Source of the DNA: Streptomyces sp. adm13(2018)
GTDB taxonomy: Bacteria > Actinomycetota > Actinomycetes > Streptomycetales > Streptomycetaceae
Assembly: GCF_008042145.1 (NCBI RefSeq)
Contig: NZ_RDBH01000141.1
Coordinates: forward strand, 683,921-736,887
Direction of reading: 5' to 3'
Length of the DNA: 52,967 bases
The translations under genes were made by a program, and so were the position numbers. Below are positions 1-9,157 of the stretch, piece after piece (within the stretch, counting starts at the first letter, position 1; each line of letters starts with the position of its first letter). The notes beneath the pieces are model-generated. The model saw only the letters and a program-made list of their open reading frames with translations, did no database searches and was not told the origin of the DNA.

Positions 1-1379
1 CCCACCCCGCAGGTCCTCGCCACGCCGACGTCCTTCCCGAGGGCCACTACACCGCGCCCCCCGCCGACCTCAACGTCCTCGACCCCAAGGTGTGGTCGCG
101 GACCGTCGAGCGCGACGAGCGCGGTGTCGCCACCGTCGGCGGGCGGAGCGTGACCGACCTCGCCGAGGAGTTCGGGACCCCCGCCTACTTCCTCGACGAG
201 GCCGACTTCCGTGCCCGCTGCCGCGCCTGGGCCGAGGCCTTCGGCCCGGACGCCGACGTCTTCTACGCCGGCAAGGCCTTCCTCTCCCGGGCGATCGTGC
301 GGTGGCTCACGGAGGAGGGACTGAACCTCGACGTGTGCTCCGGGGGCGAGCTCACCACCGCCCTGTCCGCCGGGATGCCTGCCGAGCGCATCGCCTTCCA
401 CGGCAACAACAAGAGCGAGCACGAGATCCGCACGGCCGTCGAGGCAGGCGTCGGGCGGATCGTGCTCGACTCCTTCCCCGAGATCGTGCGCGTCGCGCAC
501 ATCGCGCAGTCCCTCGGCCGCCGCCAACCCGTGCAGATCCGCGTCACCGTCGGCGTCGAGGCCCACACCCACGAGTTCATCGCCACCGCGCACGAGGACC
601 AGAAGTTCGGCATCGCGCTCGCCGGCGGCCAGGCCGCCGAGGCCGTCCGCCGGGCGCTGAGGCTGGACGGGCTCGAGCTCATCGGCATCCACTCGCACAT
701 CGGCTCGCAGATCTTCGACATGGCCGGCTTCGAGGTCTCCGCGCGGCGCGTCGTCCAGCTGCTCGCCGAGGTGCGCGACGAGCACGGCGTCGAGCTGCCC
801 GAGATCGACCTCGGCGGCGGCCTCGGCATCGCGTACACCTCCGAGGACGACCCGCGCGAGCCGCACGAGATCGCCAAGGCGCTCAACGAGATCGTGACGC
901 GCGAGTGCGAGGCCGCCGGGCTCCGTACCCCCCGGATCTCCGTCGAGCCCGGCCGCGCCATCGTCGGCCCCACCGCCTTCACCCTGTACGAGGTCGGCAC
1001 CGTCAAGCCGCTCGACGGGCTGCGGACGTACGTCAGCGTCGACGGCGGCATGTCCGACAACATCCGCACCGCGCTGTACGACGCCGAGTACAGCGTCAAC
1101 CTCGTCTCGCGGACCAGCGACGCCGCGCCGATGCTCTCCCGGGTCGTCGGCAAGCACTGCGAGAGCGGCGACATCGTCGTACGGGACGCCTTCCTGCCCT
1201 CGGACCTGGCACCCGGCGACCTCATCGCCGTGCCGGCCACCGGCGCGTACTGCCGCTCCATGGCCAGCAACTACAACCACGCGCTCCGGCCGCCCGTCGT
1301 CGCCGTCCGGGACGGCGAGGCGCGGGTCATCGTGCGCCGCGAGACGGAGGAAGATCTCCTGCGTCTCGACGTCGGGTGA
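1..1379 (+). CDS. lysA: Diaminopimelate decarboxylase (5' end outside window)
   Basis: PLP enzyme that decarboxylates meso-diaminopimelate to L-lysine, the last step of lysine synthesis in the cytoplasm. The frame is open back to base 3, and the residues before the GTG at 90 ([18 protein letters not shown]) look like ordinary LysA N-terminus, so the gene starts left of the window and the GTG is not the start. Family signatures are visible: FYAGKAF with the PLP lysine, HGNNKS, HSHIGSQ, the glycine-rich [15 protein letters not shown], and [12 protein letters not shown] near the C-terminus (catalytic Cys plus PLP/substrate Tyr). It heads an aspartate-family amino-acid block with hom, thrC and thrB. 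Confidence 0.95.
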   Translation, partial: HPAGPRHADVLPEGHYTAPPADLNVLDPKVWSRTVERDERGVATVGGRSVTDLAEEFGTPAYFLDEADFRARCRAWAEAFGPDADVFYAGKAFLSRAIVRWLTEEGLNLDVCSGGELTTALSAGMPAERIAFHGNNKSEHEIRTAVEAGVGRIVLDSFPEIVRVAHIAQSLGRRQPVQIRVTVGVEAHTHEFIATAHEDQKFGIALAGGQAAEAVRRALRLDGLELIGIHSHIGSQIFDMAGFEVSARRVVQLLAEVRDEHGVELPEIDLGGGLGIAYTSEDDPREPHEIAKALNEIVTRECEAAGLRTPRISVEPGRAIVGPTAFTLYEVGTVKPLDGLRTYVSVDGGMSDNIRTALYDAEYSVNLVSRTSDAAPMLSRVVGKHCESGDIVVRDAFLPSDLAPGDLIAVPATGAYCRSMASNYNHALRPPVVAVRDGEARVIVRRETEEDLLRLDVG

Positions 1380-1403
1380 TGAAATAGTCGAGTGATGAAA
1401 TAG
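1376..1403 (+). repeat. Direct repeat of a 12-base word over the lysA stop
   Basis: GTGATGAAATAG occurs twice, at 1376-1387 and 1392-1403, separated by TCGA, so a 16-base unit is duplicated. The first copy contains the lysA stop codon. It may be a small tandem duplication; no function can be assigned. Confidence 0.6.
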
Positions 1404-1405
1404 AT

Positions 1406-1454
1406 GTCTCACGATCCGGACGAGGGGCTGAAACCCCCGTCCGGTGAGTGAGAC
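1406..1454 (+). terminator. Long hairpin in the lysA-hom gap
   Basis: An inner stem pairs CCGGACG-a-GGGG (1416-1427) with CCCC-c-GTCCGG (1434-1444), and an outer stem pairs GTCTCAC (1406-1412) with GTGAGAC (1448-1454). There is no U-tract, as is usual for Streptomyces. It may end lysA transcription or act as a leader structure for hom. Confidence 0.5.
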
Positions 1455-1465
1455 TGGATCCACCG

Positions 1466-1495
1466 TTGAGAACCGCAGAGACTCGAACGTAGAGA
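1466..1495 (+). promoter_or_regulatory. Possible hom promoter
   Basis: TTGAGA at 1466-1471 and TAGAGA at 1490-1495 are 18 bases apart, an acceptable housekeeping-type pair about 30 bases before the hom start and just after the hairpin. The -10 match is weak, so this is tentative. Confidence 0.3.
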
Positions 1496-1522
1496 TACGA
1501 AGTAGGACGGGAAAGAGGTCGG

Positions 1523-2815
1523 ATGATGCGTACGCGTCCGCTGAAGGTGGCGCTGCTGGGCTGTGGAGTGGTCGGCTCAGAGGTGGCGCGCATCATGACG
1601 ACGCACGCCGACGACCTCGCCGCGCGCATCGGCGCCCCGGTCGAGCTCGCCGGCGTGGCGGTCCGCCGCGCGGACAAGGTCCGCGAGGGCATCGCCCCGG
1701 AGCTGATCACCACCGACGCCACCGCCCTCGTCAAACGCGGGGACATCGACGTGATCGTCGAGGTCATCGGCGGGGTCGAGCCGGCCCGCACCCTCATCAC
1801 CACCGCGTTCGAGCACGGCGCCTCCGTCGTCTCGGCGAACAAGGCGCTGCTCGCCCAGGACGGCGCGAGTCTCTACGCCGCCGCCCAGGAGCACGGCCAG
1901 GACCTCTACTACGAGGCCGCCGTCGCCGGCGCCATCCCGCTGATCCGCCCGCTGCGCGAGTCCCTCGCCGGCGACAAGATCAACCGGGTGATGGGCATCG
2001 TCAACGGCACGACGAACTTCATCCTCGACAAGATGGACACCTCCGGGGCCGGCTACTCCGAGGCGCTCGACGAGGCCACCGCCCTCGGGTACGCCGAGGC
2101 CGACCCCACCGCCGACGTCGAGGGCTTCGACGCCGCCGCCAAGGCCGCCATCCTCGCCGGGATCGCCTTCCACACCCGGGTCCGCCTCGACGACGTCTAC
2201 CGCGAGGGCATGACCGAGGTCACCGCGGCCGACTTCGCCTCCGCCAAGCAGATGGGCTGCACCATCAAGCTGCTCGCCATCTGCGAGCGCGCCGCCGACG
2301 GCGAGTCCGTCACCGCGCGCGTGCACCCGGCGATGATCCCGCTCAGCCACCCGCTGGCGTCCGTCCGCGAGGCGTACAACGCGGTCTTCGTGGAGGCCGA
2401 CGCCGCCGGACGGCTCATGTTCTACGGCCCCGGGGCGGGCGGCTCGCCGACCGCCTCCGCCGTACTCGGCGACGTCGTCGCCGTCTGCCGCAACCGTCTC
2501 AACGAGGCGACGGGCCCCGGCGAGTCCGCGTACACCCAGCTGCCCGTGAGCTCCATGGGCGAGGTCGTGACGCGGTACCACATCAGTCTCGACGTGGCCG
2601 ACAAGCCGGGCGTGCTCGCCCAGGTCGCGACGGTCTTCGCCGAGCACGGCGTATCCATCGATACGGTGCGCCAGAAGGGCAAGGACGGCGAGGCCTCCCT
2701 CGTCGTCGTCACCCACCGCGCGCCCGACGCCGCCCTCTCCGGGACCGTCGAGGCGCTGCGCAAGCTCGACACCGTGCGCGGTGTCGCCAGCATCATGCGT
2801 GTTGAAGGGGAGTAA
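1523..2815 (+). CDS. hom: Homoserine dehydrogenase
   Basis: NAD(P)H-dependent reduction of aspartate semialdehyde to homoserine, the branch point to threonine and methionine. The 430-residue length matches the monofunctional enzyme of Gram-positive bacteria. The N-terminal Rossmann motif [10 protein letters not shown] lies at 11-20, ANKAL at 105-109, AVAGAIPLI at 133-141 and [11 protein letters not shown] at 158-168. A C-terminal ACT domain (about 352-428, beginning [14 protein letters not shown]) is the usual site of threonine feedback inhibition. Start choice is ATG 1523 or the adjacent ATG 1526, both after a GA-rich ribosome site (GAAAGAGG). thrC begins seven bases after its stop, so the two are probably co-transcribed. 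Confidence 0.96.
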   Translation: MMRTRPLKVALLGCGVVGSEVARIMTTHADDLAARIGAPVELAGVAVRRADKVREGIAPELITTDATALVKRGDIDVIVEVIGGVEPARTLITTAFEHGASVVSANKALLAQDGASLYAAAQEHGQDLYYEAAVAGAIPLIRPLRESLAGDKINRVMGIVNGTTNFILDKMDTSGAGYSEALDEATALGYAEADPTADVEGFDAAAKAAILAGIAFHTRVRLDDVYREGMTEVTAADFASAKQMGCTIKLLAICERAADGESVTARVHPAMIPLSHPLASVREAYNAVFVEADAAGRLMFYGPGAGGSPTASAVLGDVVAVCRNRLNEATGPGESAYTQLPVSSMGEVVTRYHISLDVADKPGVLAQVATVFAEHGVSIDTVRQKGKDGEASLVVVTHRAPDAALSGTVEALRKLDTVRGVASIMRVEGE

Positions 2816-2822
2816 AGGACCC

Positions 2823-3893
2823 ATGACCCACAAGGGCACCCACCAGTGGCGCGGCATCATCGAGGAGTACCGGGACCGCCTTCCGGTCACGGACACGACG
2901 CCGGTCGTCACGCTCCGTGAGGGCGGCACGCCGCTCGTACCCGCTCAGGTCCTCTCCGAGCGCACGGGCTGCGAGGTGCACCTCAAGGTCGAGGGCGCCA
3001 ACCCCACCGGCTCCTTCAAGGACCGGGGCATGACCATGGCCATCACCCGGGCCAAGGAGGAGGGCGCGCAGGCCGTCATCTGCGCCTCCACCGGCAACAC
3101 CTCCGCCTCGGCCGCGGCCTACGCGGTGCGCGCCGGCATGGTCTCGGCCGTCCTCGTGCCGCAGGGCAAGATCGCCCTCGGCAAGATGGGCCAGGCCCTC
3201 GTGCACGGCGCGAAGATCCTCCAGGTCGACGGCAACTTCGACGACTGCCTGACCCTGGCCCGCAGCCTCTCCGAGAACTACCCGGTGGCGCTGGTCAATT
3301 CGGTCAACCCGGTCCGCATCGAGGGCCAGAAGACCGCCGCCTTCGAGATCGTGGACATGCTGGGCGACGCGCCCGACATCCACGTCCTGCCCGTGGGCAA
3401 CGCCGGCAACATCACGGCGTACTGGAAGGGGTACCGCGAGTACGCCGAGGACGGCCTCGCGACGCACCGCCCGCGCATGTGGGGCTTCCAGGCCTCCGGA
3501 TCCGCCCCGCTGGTCCGCGGCGAGGTCGTCAAGGACCCGTCGACGATCGCCACCGCGATCCGCATCGGCAACCCGGCCTCGTGGGACTACGCGCTCGCCG
3601 CGCGCGACGAGTCGGGCGGCTTCATCGACGAGGTGACGGACCGTGAGATCCTGCGCGCCTACCGGCTGTTGGCCGCGCAGGAGGGCGTCTTCGTCGAGCC
3701 GGCCTCGGCCGCTTCGGTCGCCGGTCTGCTGAAGGCCGCCGAGCAGGGCAAGGTCGACCCCGGGCAGCGGATCGTCTGCACGGTGACCGGAAACGGCCTC
3801 AAGGACCCCGACTGGGCCGTCGCCGGCGCGCCGCAGCCGGTCACCGTCCCGGTCGACGCGGTCGCCGCGGCCGAGCGCCTCGGTCTGGCCTGA
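2823..3893 (+). CDS. thrC: Threonine synthase
   Basis: PLP enzyme converting O-phosphohomoserine to threonine. The start is placed at ATG 2823 (MTHKGTHQW) because the GGGGAGTAAAGGA ribosome site lies directly upstream; an in-frame ATG at 2781 is inside the end of hom and unlikely. The protein is 356 residues, the short actinobacterial form. The Schiff-base lysine is in [10 protein letters not shown] (Lys66); the TGNTSASAA stretch is the phosphate-binding loop region and VTGNGLKD lies near the C-terminus. It is tightly coupled to hom; the pathway kinase gene thrB follows after a 347-base gap. Confidence 0.95.
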   Translation: MTHKGTHQWRGIIEEYRDRLPVTDTTPVVTLREGGTPLVPAQVLSERTGCEVHLKVEGANPTGSFKDRGMTMAITRAKEEGAQAVICASTGNTSASAAAYAVRAGMVSAVLVPQGKIALGKMGQALVHGAKILQVDGNFDDCLTLARSLSENYPVALVNSVNPVRIEGQKTAAFEIVDMLGDAPDIHVLPVGNAGNITAYWKGYREYAEDGLATHRPRMWGFQASGSAPLVRGEVVKDPSTIATAIRIGNPASWDYALAARDESGGFIDEVTDREILRAYRLLAAQEGVFVEPASAASVAGLLKAAEQGKVDPGQRIVCTVTGNGLKDPDWAVAGAPQPVTVPVDAVAAAERLGLA

Positions 3894-4240
3894 TCCTCAC
3901 CCCTCCGCGCAGGGAAACGTGCTGGTCGAAACCCGATCAGGAACGTACATAGGCGCACAGGTTGGCTCGCGACACGCATCGTGCGCCTCCTGTGCGCCCT
4001 ATGTCGCGGCAGAACCTTCCTTCGATAGGCTGTACCGAACCCGCCCCGACGCATATGCGCGGTGTGGTTGCCGTCGTCGCCTCCGTGGCTGAAACGGCCC
4101 CCGGGTTCCCGGCACTTCTCTTGAGAACACCCGCCGAAACGCCCTGCCGAAGCACCCCCGCACCACCCTTCGCAACACCTTCTGAAACACCCGCTGTTCC
4201 AGAACAACCCGTTGTCGCAATCAAGGAGAGTCATCGAGCG
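3894..4240 (+). other. thrC-thrB intergenic region
   Basis: This 347-base gap has no supported gene. It holds the inverted repeat described separately (3947-4004) and a reasonable -10 hexamer TAGGCT at 4026-4031 without a convincing -35. The rest, about 4050-4240, is a proline/threonine-biased open frame continuous with thrB, but thrB has a much better start at 4241. It is probably an untranslated thrB leader of up to about 200 bases. Confidence 0.4.
3947..4004 (+). repeat. Inverted repeat between thrC and thrB
   Basis: ACATAGGCGCACAGG (3947-3961) is repeated inverted as CCTGTGCGCcCTATGT (3989-4004), with one extra C and a 27-base centre. It could be the thrC terminator, an operator, or a leader hairpin for the -10-like element about 20 bases downstream. 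Confidence 0.6.
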
Positions 4241-5158
4241 ATGGCCGGTCCAGCGTTCCGCGCCGCCGCCGTACGGGTGCGCGTCCCCGCCACCAGCGCC
4301 AATCTCGGTCCGGGCTTCGACGCCTTCGGCCTGTCGCTGGGGCTCTACGACGACGTGGTCGTCCGTGTCGCCGACTCCGGGCTGCACGTCGACATCGCGG
4401 GCGAGGGCGCCGAGACGCTCCCGCGCGACGAGAGCCACCTCCTCGTACGCTCCCTGCGCACCGCCTTCGACCTGCTCGGCGGACAGCCGCGCGGCCTGGA
4501 GGTCGTCTGCGCCAACCGCATCCCGCACGGCCGCGGCCTCGGCTCCTCCTCCGCCGCCATCTGCGCCGGCATCGTCGCCGCCCGCGCCGTGACGATAGGC
4601 GGGGACGCCCGGCTCGACGAGGCCGCCCTGCTGGAGCTGGCCACCGAGATCGAGGGTCACCCCGACAACGTCGCCGCCTGTCTCCTCGGCGGATTCACGC
4701 TCGCGTGGACCGAGTCCGGTGCCGCGCGGGCCATCAGGATGGATCCCTCGGATTCCATCGTTCCGGTGGTTTTCGTCCCCGGTAAGGCGGTCCTGACCGA
4801 GACCGCCCGCGGACTCCTGCCGCGCACCGTCCCGCACGTGGACGCCGCAGCCAACGCCGGACGCGCCGCCCTCCTCGTCGAGGCCCTGACCCGCCGCCCC
4901 GAGCTGCTGCTCGCGGCCACCGAGGACCGGCTGCACCAGGAGTACCGGGCTCCCGCGATGCCCGACAGCATCGCCCTCGTGAACCGGCTGCGGGCGGACG
5001 GCGTCCCCGCGGTCATCTCCGGCGCGGGCCCCACGGTCCTCGCGCTGGCCGAACACGGGACGGCCGACAAGGTCGCCCGCCTGGCGGGCGAGGGCTGGGC
5101 CGCGAACCGGCTCGACCTCGACGCCTCCGGAGCGAGCGTCCTTCCGCTGGCGCCCTAG
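4241..5158 (+). CDS. thrB: Homoserine kinase
   Basis: GHMP-family kinase that phosphorylates homoserine for ThrC. The protein is 305 residues from ATG 4241 (MAGPAFRAAAVRVRVP), preceded by AAGGAGAG. The family N-terminal signature VPATSANLGPGFDAFG is at 15-30 and the ATP-binding loop PHGRGLGSSSAAI at 95-107; GAGPTVLAL is near the C-terminus. The same frame is open 93 codons further upstream, but that stretch has no conserved character and crosses the intergenic inverted-repeat region. The gene has its own leader, so it may be regulated separately from hom-thrC. Confidence 0.95.
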   Translation: MAGPAFRAAAVRVRVPATSANLGPGFDAFGLSLGLYDDVVVRVADSGLHVDIAGEGAETLPRDESHLLVRSLRTAFDLLGGQPRGLEVVCANRIPHGRGLGSSSAAICAGIVAARAVTIGGDARLDEAALLELATEIEGHPDNVAACLLGGFTLAWTESGAARAIRMDPSDSIVPVVFVPGKAVLTETARGLLPRTVPHVDAAANAGRAALLVEALTRRPELLLAATEDRLHQEYRAPAMPDSIALVNRLRADGVPAVISGAGPTVLALAEHGTADKVARLAGEGWAANRLDLDASGASVLPLAP

Positions 5159-5571
5159 GCGCACGGCGGCCGGACGCCGGGCAGCGTCCGGACAGGAGAT
5201 TGCCGGTGAGGGAGAGGGGGAATGTTTGTCGGAGCCGGTAGTGTTAACCTCAAGTCAGCACCCGGCGCCTTTGTGGCGCGGTGCTGAGTGTCCCCATCAG
5301 GGACCACCGATTCTTCCGGGAGCCTCCCCAACTGCCTGAGCAGCCTGCCTGAGCAGTTTCGAGCACGCTCCGGAACCGGCACGACACCCCTCGCTCTTCA
5401 GCAGTGAGGGCCGAGCAGGGGGCGCTCGGGCCGGACCCCAGCACGTTTCTCTCCGCCGTACCCGGCGGGACCACCGCCCCGGTCACGGTCCACCCACATG
5501 GGACCGCTGCCGGACAGCACAACCGGTCGCCGAGCCAGATGGCCGACGTCCGCTCCAGGGAAGGACCCTTC
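5159..5571 (+). promoter_or_regulatory. thrB-rho intergenic region and rho leader
   Basis: This 413-base gap has no supported gene. A locally AT-rich patch around 5221-5250 (TAGTGTTAACCT) probably contains the rho promoter, though I cannot fix a -35. A hairpin follows at 5256-5286. The frame of rho is open from 5404 but has no conserved residues before 5572. A leader of more than 250 bases fits the common finding that rho is autoregulated through its leader. Confidence 0.4.
5256..5286 (+). promoter_or_regulatory. Hairpin in the rho leader
   Basis: CAGCACC-cg-GCGCC (5256-5269) pairs with GGCGC-GGTGCTG (5275-5286) around a TTTGT loop. It sits just after the AT-rich putative promoter, so it would lie at the very 5' end of the rho mRNA. 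Confidence 0.5.
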
Positions 5572-7608
5572 GTGAGCGACACCACCGATCTGATGGGCGT
5601 GACTGCCGACAGCAGTGTCGACGCCGCCGCGCCCGCCGCAGGTGCTGCCACCGGCGGCACCGCACGGCGCCGCCGCTCCGGCACCGGCCTCGAGGGCATG
5701 GTCCTGGCCGAGCTGCAGCAGGTCGCGTCCGGCCTCGGCATCAGGGGCACCGCGCGGATGCGCAAGAGCCAGCTGATCGAGGTCATCAAGGAGGCGCAGG
5801 CCGGTGGAGGTTCCGCCGCCCCCGCCAAGACCGCCGACGCCGCCGAGACCAAGCCGAAGCGCCGCACCACCGCCAAGGCCCGTACGGGTGAGACCGCTGC
5901 CGAGGGCGCCGAGCCCAAGGTCGACAAGGCCGAGAAGGCCGTCGCCCAGCAGCAGATCGACATCCCGGGCCAGCCGGCCTCCGACGACCAGCCCGCGGGC
6001 GAGCGTCGTCGTCGCCGTGCCACCGCCCCCGCCGGCTCTCCGGAGGGCGAGACCAAGGCCGAGGCCGCGCAGGCGGTCAGGACCGAGACCCGTACCGAGG
6101 CCAAGGCCGACGCGGGCACCGACACCAAGGCCGAGGCCGCCGGCGACGGCGCCGAGGGCCGTGGCCGCCGTGACCGCGGCGAGCGCGGGGAGCGCGGCGA
6201 CCGCCGTGAGCGCCGTGACCGTCAGCGCGACCGCGGCAAGGGCGACGAGCAGCAGGGCGGCGGCCAGGGCGGCCAGCGCCAGCGCCAGGGCGGCCAGGGT
6301 CAGCAGACCCAGGGCCAGCAGCAGGGCGGCGGCCAGCAGGCCGGTCCGCAGGACGACTACGACGACGCCGACGGCGGTCGCCGGGGTCGCCGCGGCCGCT
6401 ACCGCGACCGCCGTGGACGCCGTGGCCGTGACGACTTCCAGGCCGGCGAGCCGCAGGTCGCGGACGACGACGTCCTGATCCCCGTCGCGGGCATCCTCGA
6501 CATCCTCGACAACTACGCGTTCATCCGGACCTCGGGCTACCTGCCCGGTCCGAACGACGTGTACGTCTCCCTCGCCCAGGTCCGCAAGAACGGCCTGCGC
6601 AAGGGCGACCACGTCACCGGCGCCGTGCGGCAGCCGAAGGAGGGCGAGCGCCGCGAGAAGTTCAACGCGCTGGTCCGCCTGGACTCGGCGAACGGCATGG
6701 CCGCCGACTCCGGCCGAGGCCGTCCCGAGTTCAACAAGCTGACCCCGCTCTACCCGCAGGACCGGCTCCGCCTGGAGACCGACCCGGGCGTGCTGACCAC
6801 GCGGATCATCGACCTCGTGTCGCCGATCGGCAAGGGCCAGCGCGGTCTGATCGTGGCCCCGCCGAAGACCGGCAAGACCATGATCATGCAGGCGATCGCC
6901 AACGCGATCACGCACAACAACCCCGAGTGCCACCTGATGGTCGTCCTGGTCGACGAGCGTCCGGAAGAGGTCACCGACATGCAGCGGTCGGTCAAGGGCG
7001 AGGTCATCTCCTCGACCTTCGACCGTCCGGCCGAGGACCACACCACCGTCGCCGAGCTGGCCATCGAGCGCGCCAAGCGCCTCGTGGAGCTGGGTCACGA
7101 CGTGGTCGTGCTGCTCGACTCGATCACCCGTCTGGGCCGCGCGTACAACCTCGCGGCGCCGGCCTCCGGCCGCATCCTGTCCGGTGGTGTCGACTCGACC
7201 GCGCTCTACCCGCCGAAGCGCTTCTTCGGTGCGGCGCGCAACATCGAGGACGGCGGCTCGCTGACCATCCTGGCCACCGCGCTGGTCGACACCGGTTCGC
7301 GCATGGACGAGGTGATCTTCGAGGAGTTCAAGGGCACCGGCAACATGGAGCTCAAGCTCGACCGGAAGCTCGCCGACAAGCGCATCTTCCCGGCCGTCGA
7401 CGTCGACGCCTCGGGTACGCGTAAGGAAGAGATCCTGCTCGGCAGCGACGAGCTCGCCGTCACCTGGAAGCTGCGTCGTGTGCTGCACGCGCTCGACCAG
7501 CAGCAGGCGATCGAGCTGCTGCTCGACAAGATGAAGCAGACGAAGTCGAACGGCGAGTTCCTGCTCCAGATCCAGAAGACCACGCCGGGCGGCAAGAACG
7601 ACGACTGA
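5572..7608 (+). CDS. rho: Transcription termination factor Rho
   Basis: Hexameric RNA-dependent ATPase and helicase that ends transcription. GTG 5572 ([10 protein letters not shown]) with AGGGAAGGA upstream gives 678 residues. The order is: Rho N-terminal domain about 40-78 ([13 protein letters not shown]), a low-complexity Lys/Ala region, an Arg/Gly/Gln-rich insertion about 145-290, an RNA-binding OSB fold about 300-375 ([23 protein letters not shown]), and the RecA-like core with Walker A APPKTGKT at 429-436, Walker [11 protein letters not shown] and the Q-loop/secondary RNA-binding region. The insertion makes it much longer than the 419-residue E. coli protein; such insertions are typical of high-GC actinobacteria. 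A strong terminator follows. Confidence 0.96.
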   Translation: MSDTTDLMGVTADSSVDAAAPAAGAATGGTARRRRSGTGLEGMVLAELQQVASGLGIRGTARMRKSQLIEVIKEAQAGGGSAAPAKTADAAETKPKRRTTAKARTGETAAEGAEPKVDKAEKAVAQQQIDIPGQPASDDQPAGERRRRRATAPAGSPEGETKAEAAQAVRTETRTEAKADAGTDTKAEAAGDGAEGRGRRDRGERGERGDRRERRDRQRDRGKGDEQQGGGQGGQRQRQGGQGQQTQGQQQGGGQQAGPQDDYDDADGGRRGRRGRYRDRRGRRGRDDFQAGEPQVADDDVLIPVAGILDILDNYAFIRTSGYLPGPNDVYVSLAQVRKNGLRKGDHVTGAVRQPKEGERREKFNALVRLDSANGMAADSGRGRPEFNKLTPLYPQDRLRLETDPGVLTTRIIDLVSPIGKGQRGLIVAPPKTGKTMIMQAIANAITHNNPECHLMVVLVDERPEEVTDMQRSVKGEVISSTFDRPAEDHTTVAELAIERAKRLVELGHDVVVLLDSITRLGRAYNLAAPASGRILSGGVDSTALYPPKRFFGAARNIEDGGSLTILATALVDTGSRMDEVIFEEFKGTGNMELKLDRKLADKRIFPAVDVDASGTRKEEILLGSDELAVTWKLRRVLHALDQQQAIELLLDKMKQTKSNGEFLLQIQKTTPGGKNDD

Positions 7609-7618
7609 GGCGACTGAG

Positions 7619-7636
7619 GTGTGACCTGCATCACAC
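7619..7636 (+). promoter_or_regulatory. CRP-like palindrome GTGTGA-N6-TCACAC
   Basis: A perfect six-base-arm palindrome with a six-base spacer lies 10 bases after the rho stop. It contains the exact TGTGA-N6-TCACA layout of CRP/FNR-family operators. GTGACCTGC recurs at 7682-7690. It could serve the downstream LCP gene, whose putative promoter begins 140 bases further on. Confidence 0.45.
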
Positions 7637-7696
7637 TTCGGCCCGACGGTCCGATCGGGGCCTCGGCCTCGTAATCCGGTCGTGACCTGCGTGAAC

Positions 7697-7733
7697 CACT
7701 GCGCCCACCGTGCCCCGCACGGTGGGCGCAGTG
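7697..7733 (+). terminator. rho terminator
   Basis: A perfect 17-bp stem: CACTGCGCCCACCGTGC at 7697-7713 pairs with its complement at 7717-7733 around a CCC loop. No U-run follows, as usual for Streptomyces. Confidence 0.85.
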
Positions 7734-7775
7734 CTGTGCTGCCCCCGCGCACCCCCAAACCTCACAGGCCCGTAT

Positions 7776-7801
7776 GCAACCCTTTTGGGCGCTTCACCGT
7801 C
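7776..7801 (+). promoter_or_regulatory. Sigma-E-like ECF promoter for the LCP gene
   Basis: GCAACC (7776-7781), a 16-base spacer and CGTC (7798-7801) resemble the promoters read by Streptomyces sigma-E, the cell-envelope stress ECF factor (consensus from memory). It lies 34 bases before the LCP start, and LCP ligases fit an envelope-stress regulon. Confidence 0.4.
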
Positions 7802-7834
7802 ACACGTGGTGAACCTAGGGCCCGAGGGATGGCG

Positions 7835-8932
7835 ATGAGCGAGCAGAACAAGAGCGGCCGAATACCCGGCGCCGGGAACGGCCGCCGCCGCAAGGAGCGC
7901 GCGAAGCGCAGCCGCAGGGCGGCCGTGCTGGTCTCCGGCGCCCTCGCCGTCCTCGTGCTCGGCGGCACGGGCCTCGGCTACGTCTACGTCAAGCTCGACG
8001 GCAACCTCGAGACCGTCGACATCAACGCCCAGCTGGGCACCGACCGCCCCGACGACGTCGACAACGGCTCCCTGGACATCCTCGTCCTCGGCTCCGACTC
8101 CCGCTCCGGCGACAACGGCGCCTACGGCAAGGACGAGGGCGGCGCCCGCTCCGACACCGCGATGGTCGTCCACGTCTACGAGGGCCACAAGAGGGCGAGC
8201 GTCGTCTCCGTCCCCCGCGACACCCTCGTCGACCGCCCGAAGTGCACCGACGCGCAGGGCGCCACCGTCGCCGGCGAGCGGCGCGCCATGTTCAACACGG
8301 CGTACGAGGTCGGCGGGCCCGCCTGCGCCGTCAAGACCGTCGAGTCGATGTCCGGCATCCGCATGGACCACTACATCGAGGTCGACTTCACCGGCTTCAA
8401 GAAGCTCATCGACAAGCTCGGCGGGGTGGAGATCACCACCACCGCGCCCATCAGGGACGGCAAGAGCCACCTCGACCTCGCGCCCGGCACCCACACCCTC
8501 GACGGCGAGCAGTCCCTCGGCCTGGTGCGGACCCGCAAGAGCGTCGGCGACGGCAGCGACCTCGGCCGCATCCAGCTCCAGCAGGCCTTCATGAAGGCCT
8601 TCATGAACCAGGTCAAGGACGTCGGCGTCCTCAGCAACCCGAAGAAGCTCCTCGACCTCGCCGACGCCGCCACCAAGGCCATCACGCCCGACTCCGAGCT
8701 CGACTCGGTCCAGGAGCTGATGGGCTTCGCCAAGGGCCTCTCCGGCATCGGCGCCCAGAACGTCCACATGGTCACGCTGCCCGTCGAGTACGACCCCCGC
8801 GACCCCAACCGCGTCGTGCCCCTGGAGGCCCAGTCGCGGCAGGTCTGGACGGCCCTGAGGAAGGACCTGCCGATCCCGGCCTCGGCGACGAAGGACGCCG
8901 CCACCGGCCAGGCCGACGGCATCGTGAAGTAG
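7835..8932 (+). CDS. LCP-family cell-wall polymer ligase (LytR-CpsA-Psr)
   Basis: Membrane-anchored enzyme of the family that transfers anionic or secondary cell-wall polymers from lipid carriers onto peptidoglycan. From ATG 7835 (GAGGG six bases upstream) the protein is 365 residues; ATG 7829 is an in-frame alternative placed on top of the ribosome site. An Arg/Lys-rich cytoplasmic start precedes one membrane helix at about 29-51. The extracellular LCP domain (about 75-245) includes ILVLGSDSR, ARSDTAMVVHV, SVPRDTLV and the Arg of GLVRTRKS, all typical substrate or metal-binding positions. It stands alone between the rho terminator and rpmE. Confidence 0.9.
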   Translation: MSEQNKSGRIPGAGNGRRRKERAKRSRRAAVLVSGALAVLVLGGTGLGYVYVKLDGNLETVDINAQLGTDRPDDVDNGSLDILVLGSDSRSGDNGAYGKDEGGARSDTAMVVHVYEGHKRASVVSVPRDTLVDRPKCTDAQGATVAGERRAMFNTAYEVGGPACAVKTVESMSGIRMDHYIEVDFTGFKKLIDKLGGVEITTTAPIRDGKSHLDLAPGTHTLDGEQSLGLVRTRKSVGDGSDLGRIQLQQAFMKAFMNQVKDVGVLSNPKKLLDLADAATKAITPDSELDSVQELMGFAKGLSGIGAQNVHMVTLPVEYDPRDPNRVVPLEAQSRQVWTALRKDLPIPASATKDAATGQADGIVK

Positions 8933-9027
8933 CCCGCCGACCGGCCCCCGGGAGCGTCGTCGCGCAGCCCGCCGACCGTCCCCGGGGCCAGCGTCGAGCA
9001 GCCCGCCGGCCCCCGCGCGGGGCGCCA

Positions 9028-9054
9028 GGAATACTTTCCCCCTCACCCCGGTTT
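9028..9054 (+). promoter_or_regulatory. Sigma-R-type promoter of rpmE
   Basis: GGAAT at 9028-9032 and GTTT at 9051-9054 are separated by exactly 18 bases, matching the GGAAT-N18-GTT pattern of the thiol-oxidative-stress factor sigma-R. rpmE is known as a sigma-R target in S. coelicolor (established knowledge, from memory), which strengthens the call. Confidence 0.75.
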
Positions 9055-9157
9055 GGGGAGATGCGGCCAGTCCTGGCAGACTGGTACGTCGGCCCCGGTT
9101 CACGCCTGCCGCGACCTGCGGAAGCGACCCGGAGCCCTCCCGAAACTAGGAGACACC

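Noticed and set aside
1577..2929. 450-codon minus-strand frame opposite hom
   Set aside because: It is the shadow of hom in high-GC DNA: Gly/Asp/Val/Arg-rich and without motifs, while hom on the other strand is fully conserved.
3962..4240. 93-codon N-terminal extension of thrB
   Set aside because: The frame is open but crosses the intergenic inverted repeat, lacks conserved residues and is not needed, since ATG 4241 has a ribosome site and begins the canonical homoserine kinase.
5404..5571. 56-codon extension at the start of rho
   Set aside because: No conserved character; GTG 5572 has AGGGAAGGA upstream and starts the expected Rho N-terminus.
5398..7758. 786-codon minus-strand frame opposite rho
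   Set aside because: It is produced by third-position GC bias and the repetitive Arg/Gly region of rho; low complexity and no ribosome site.
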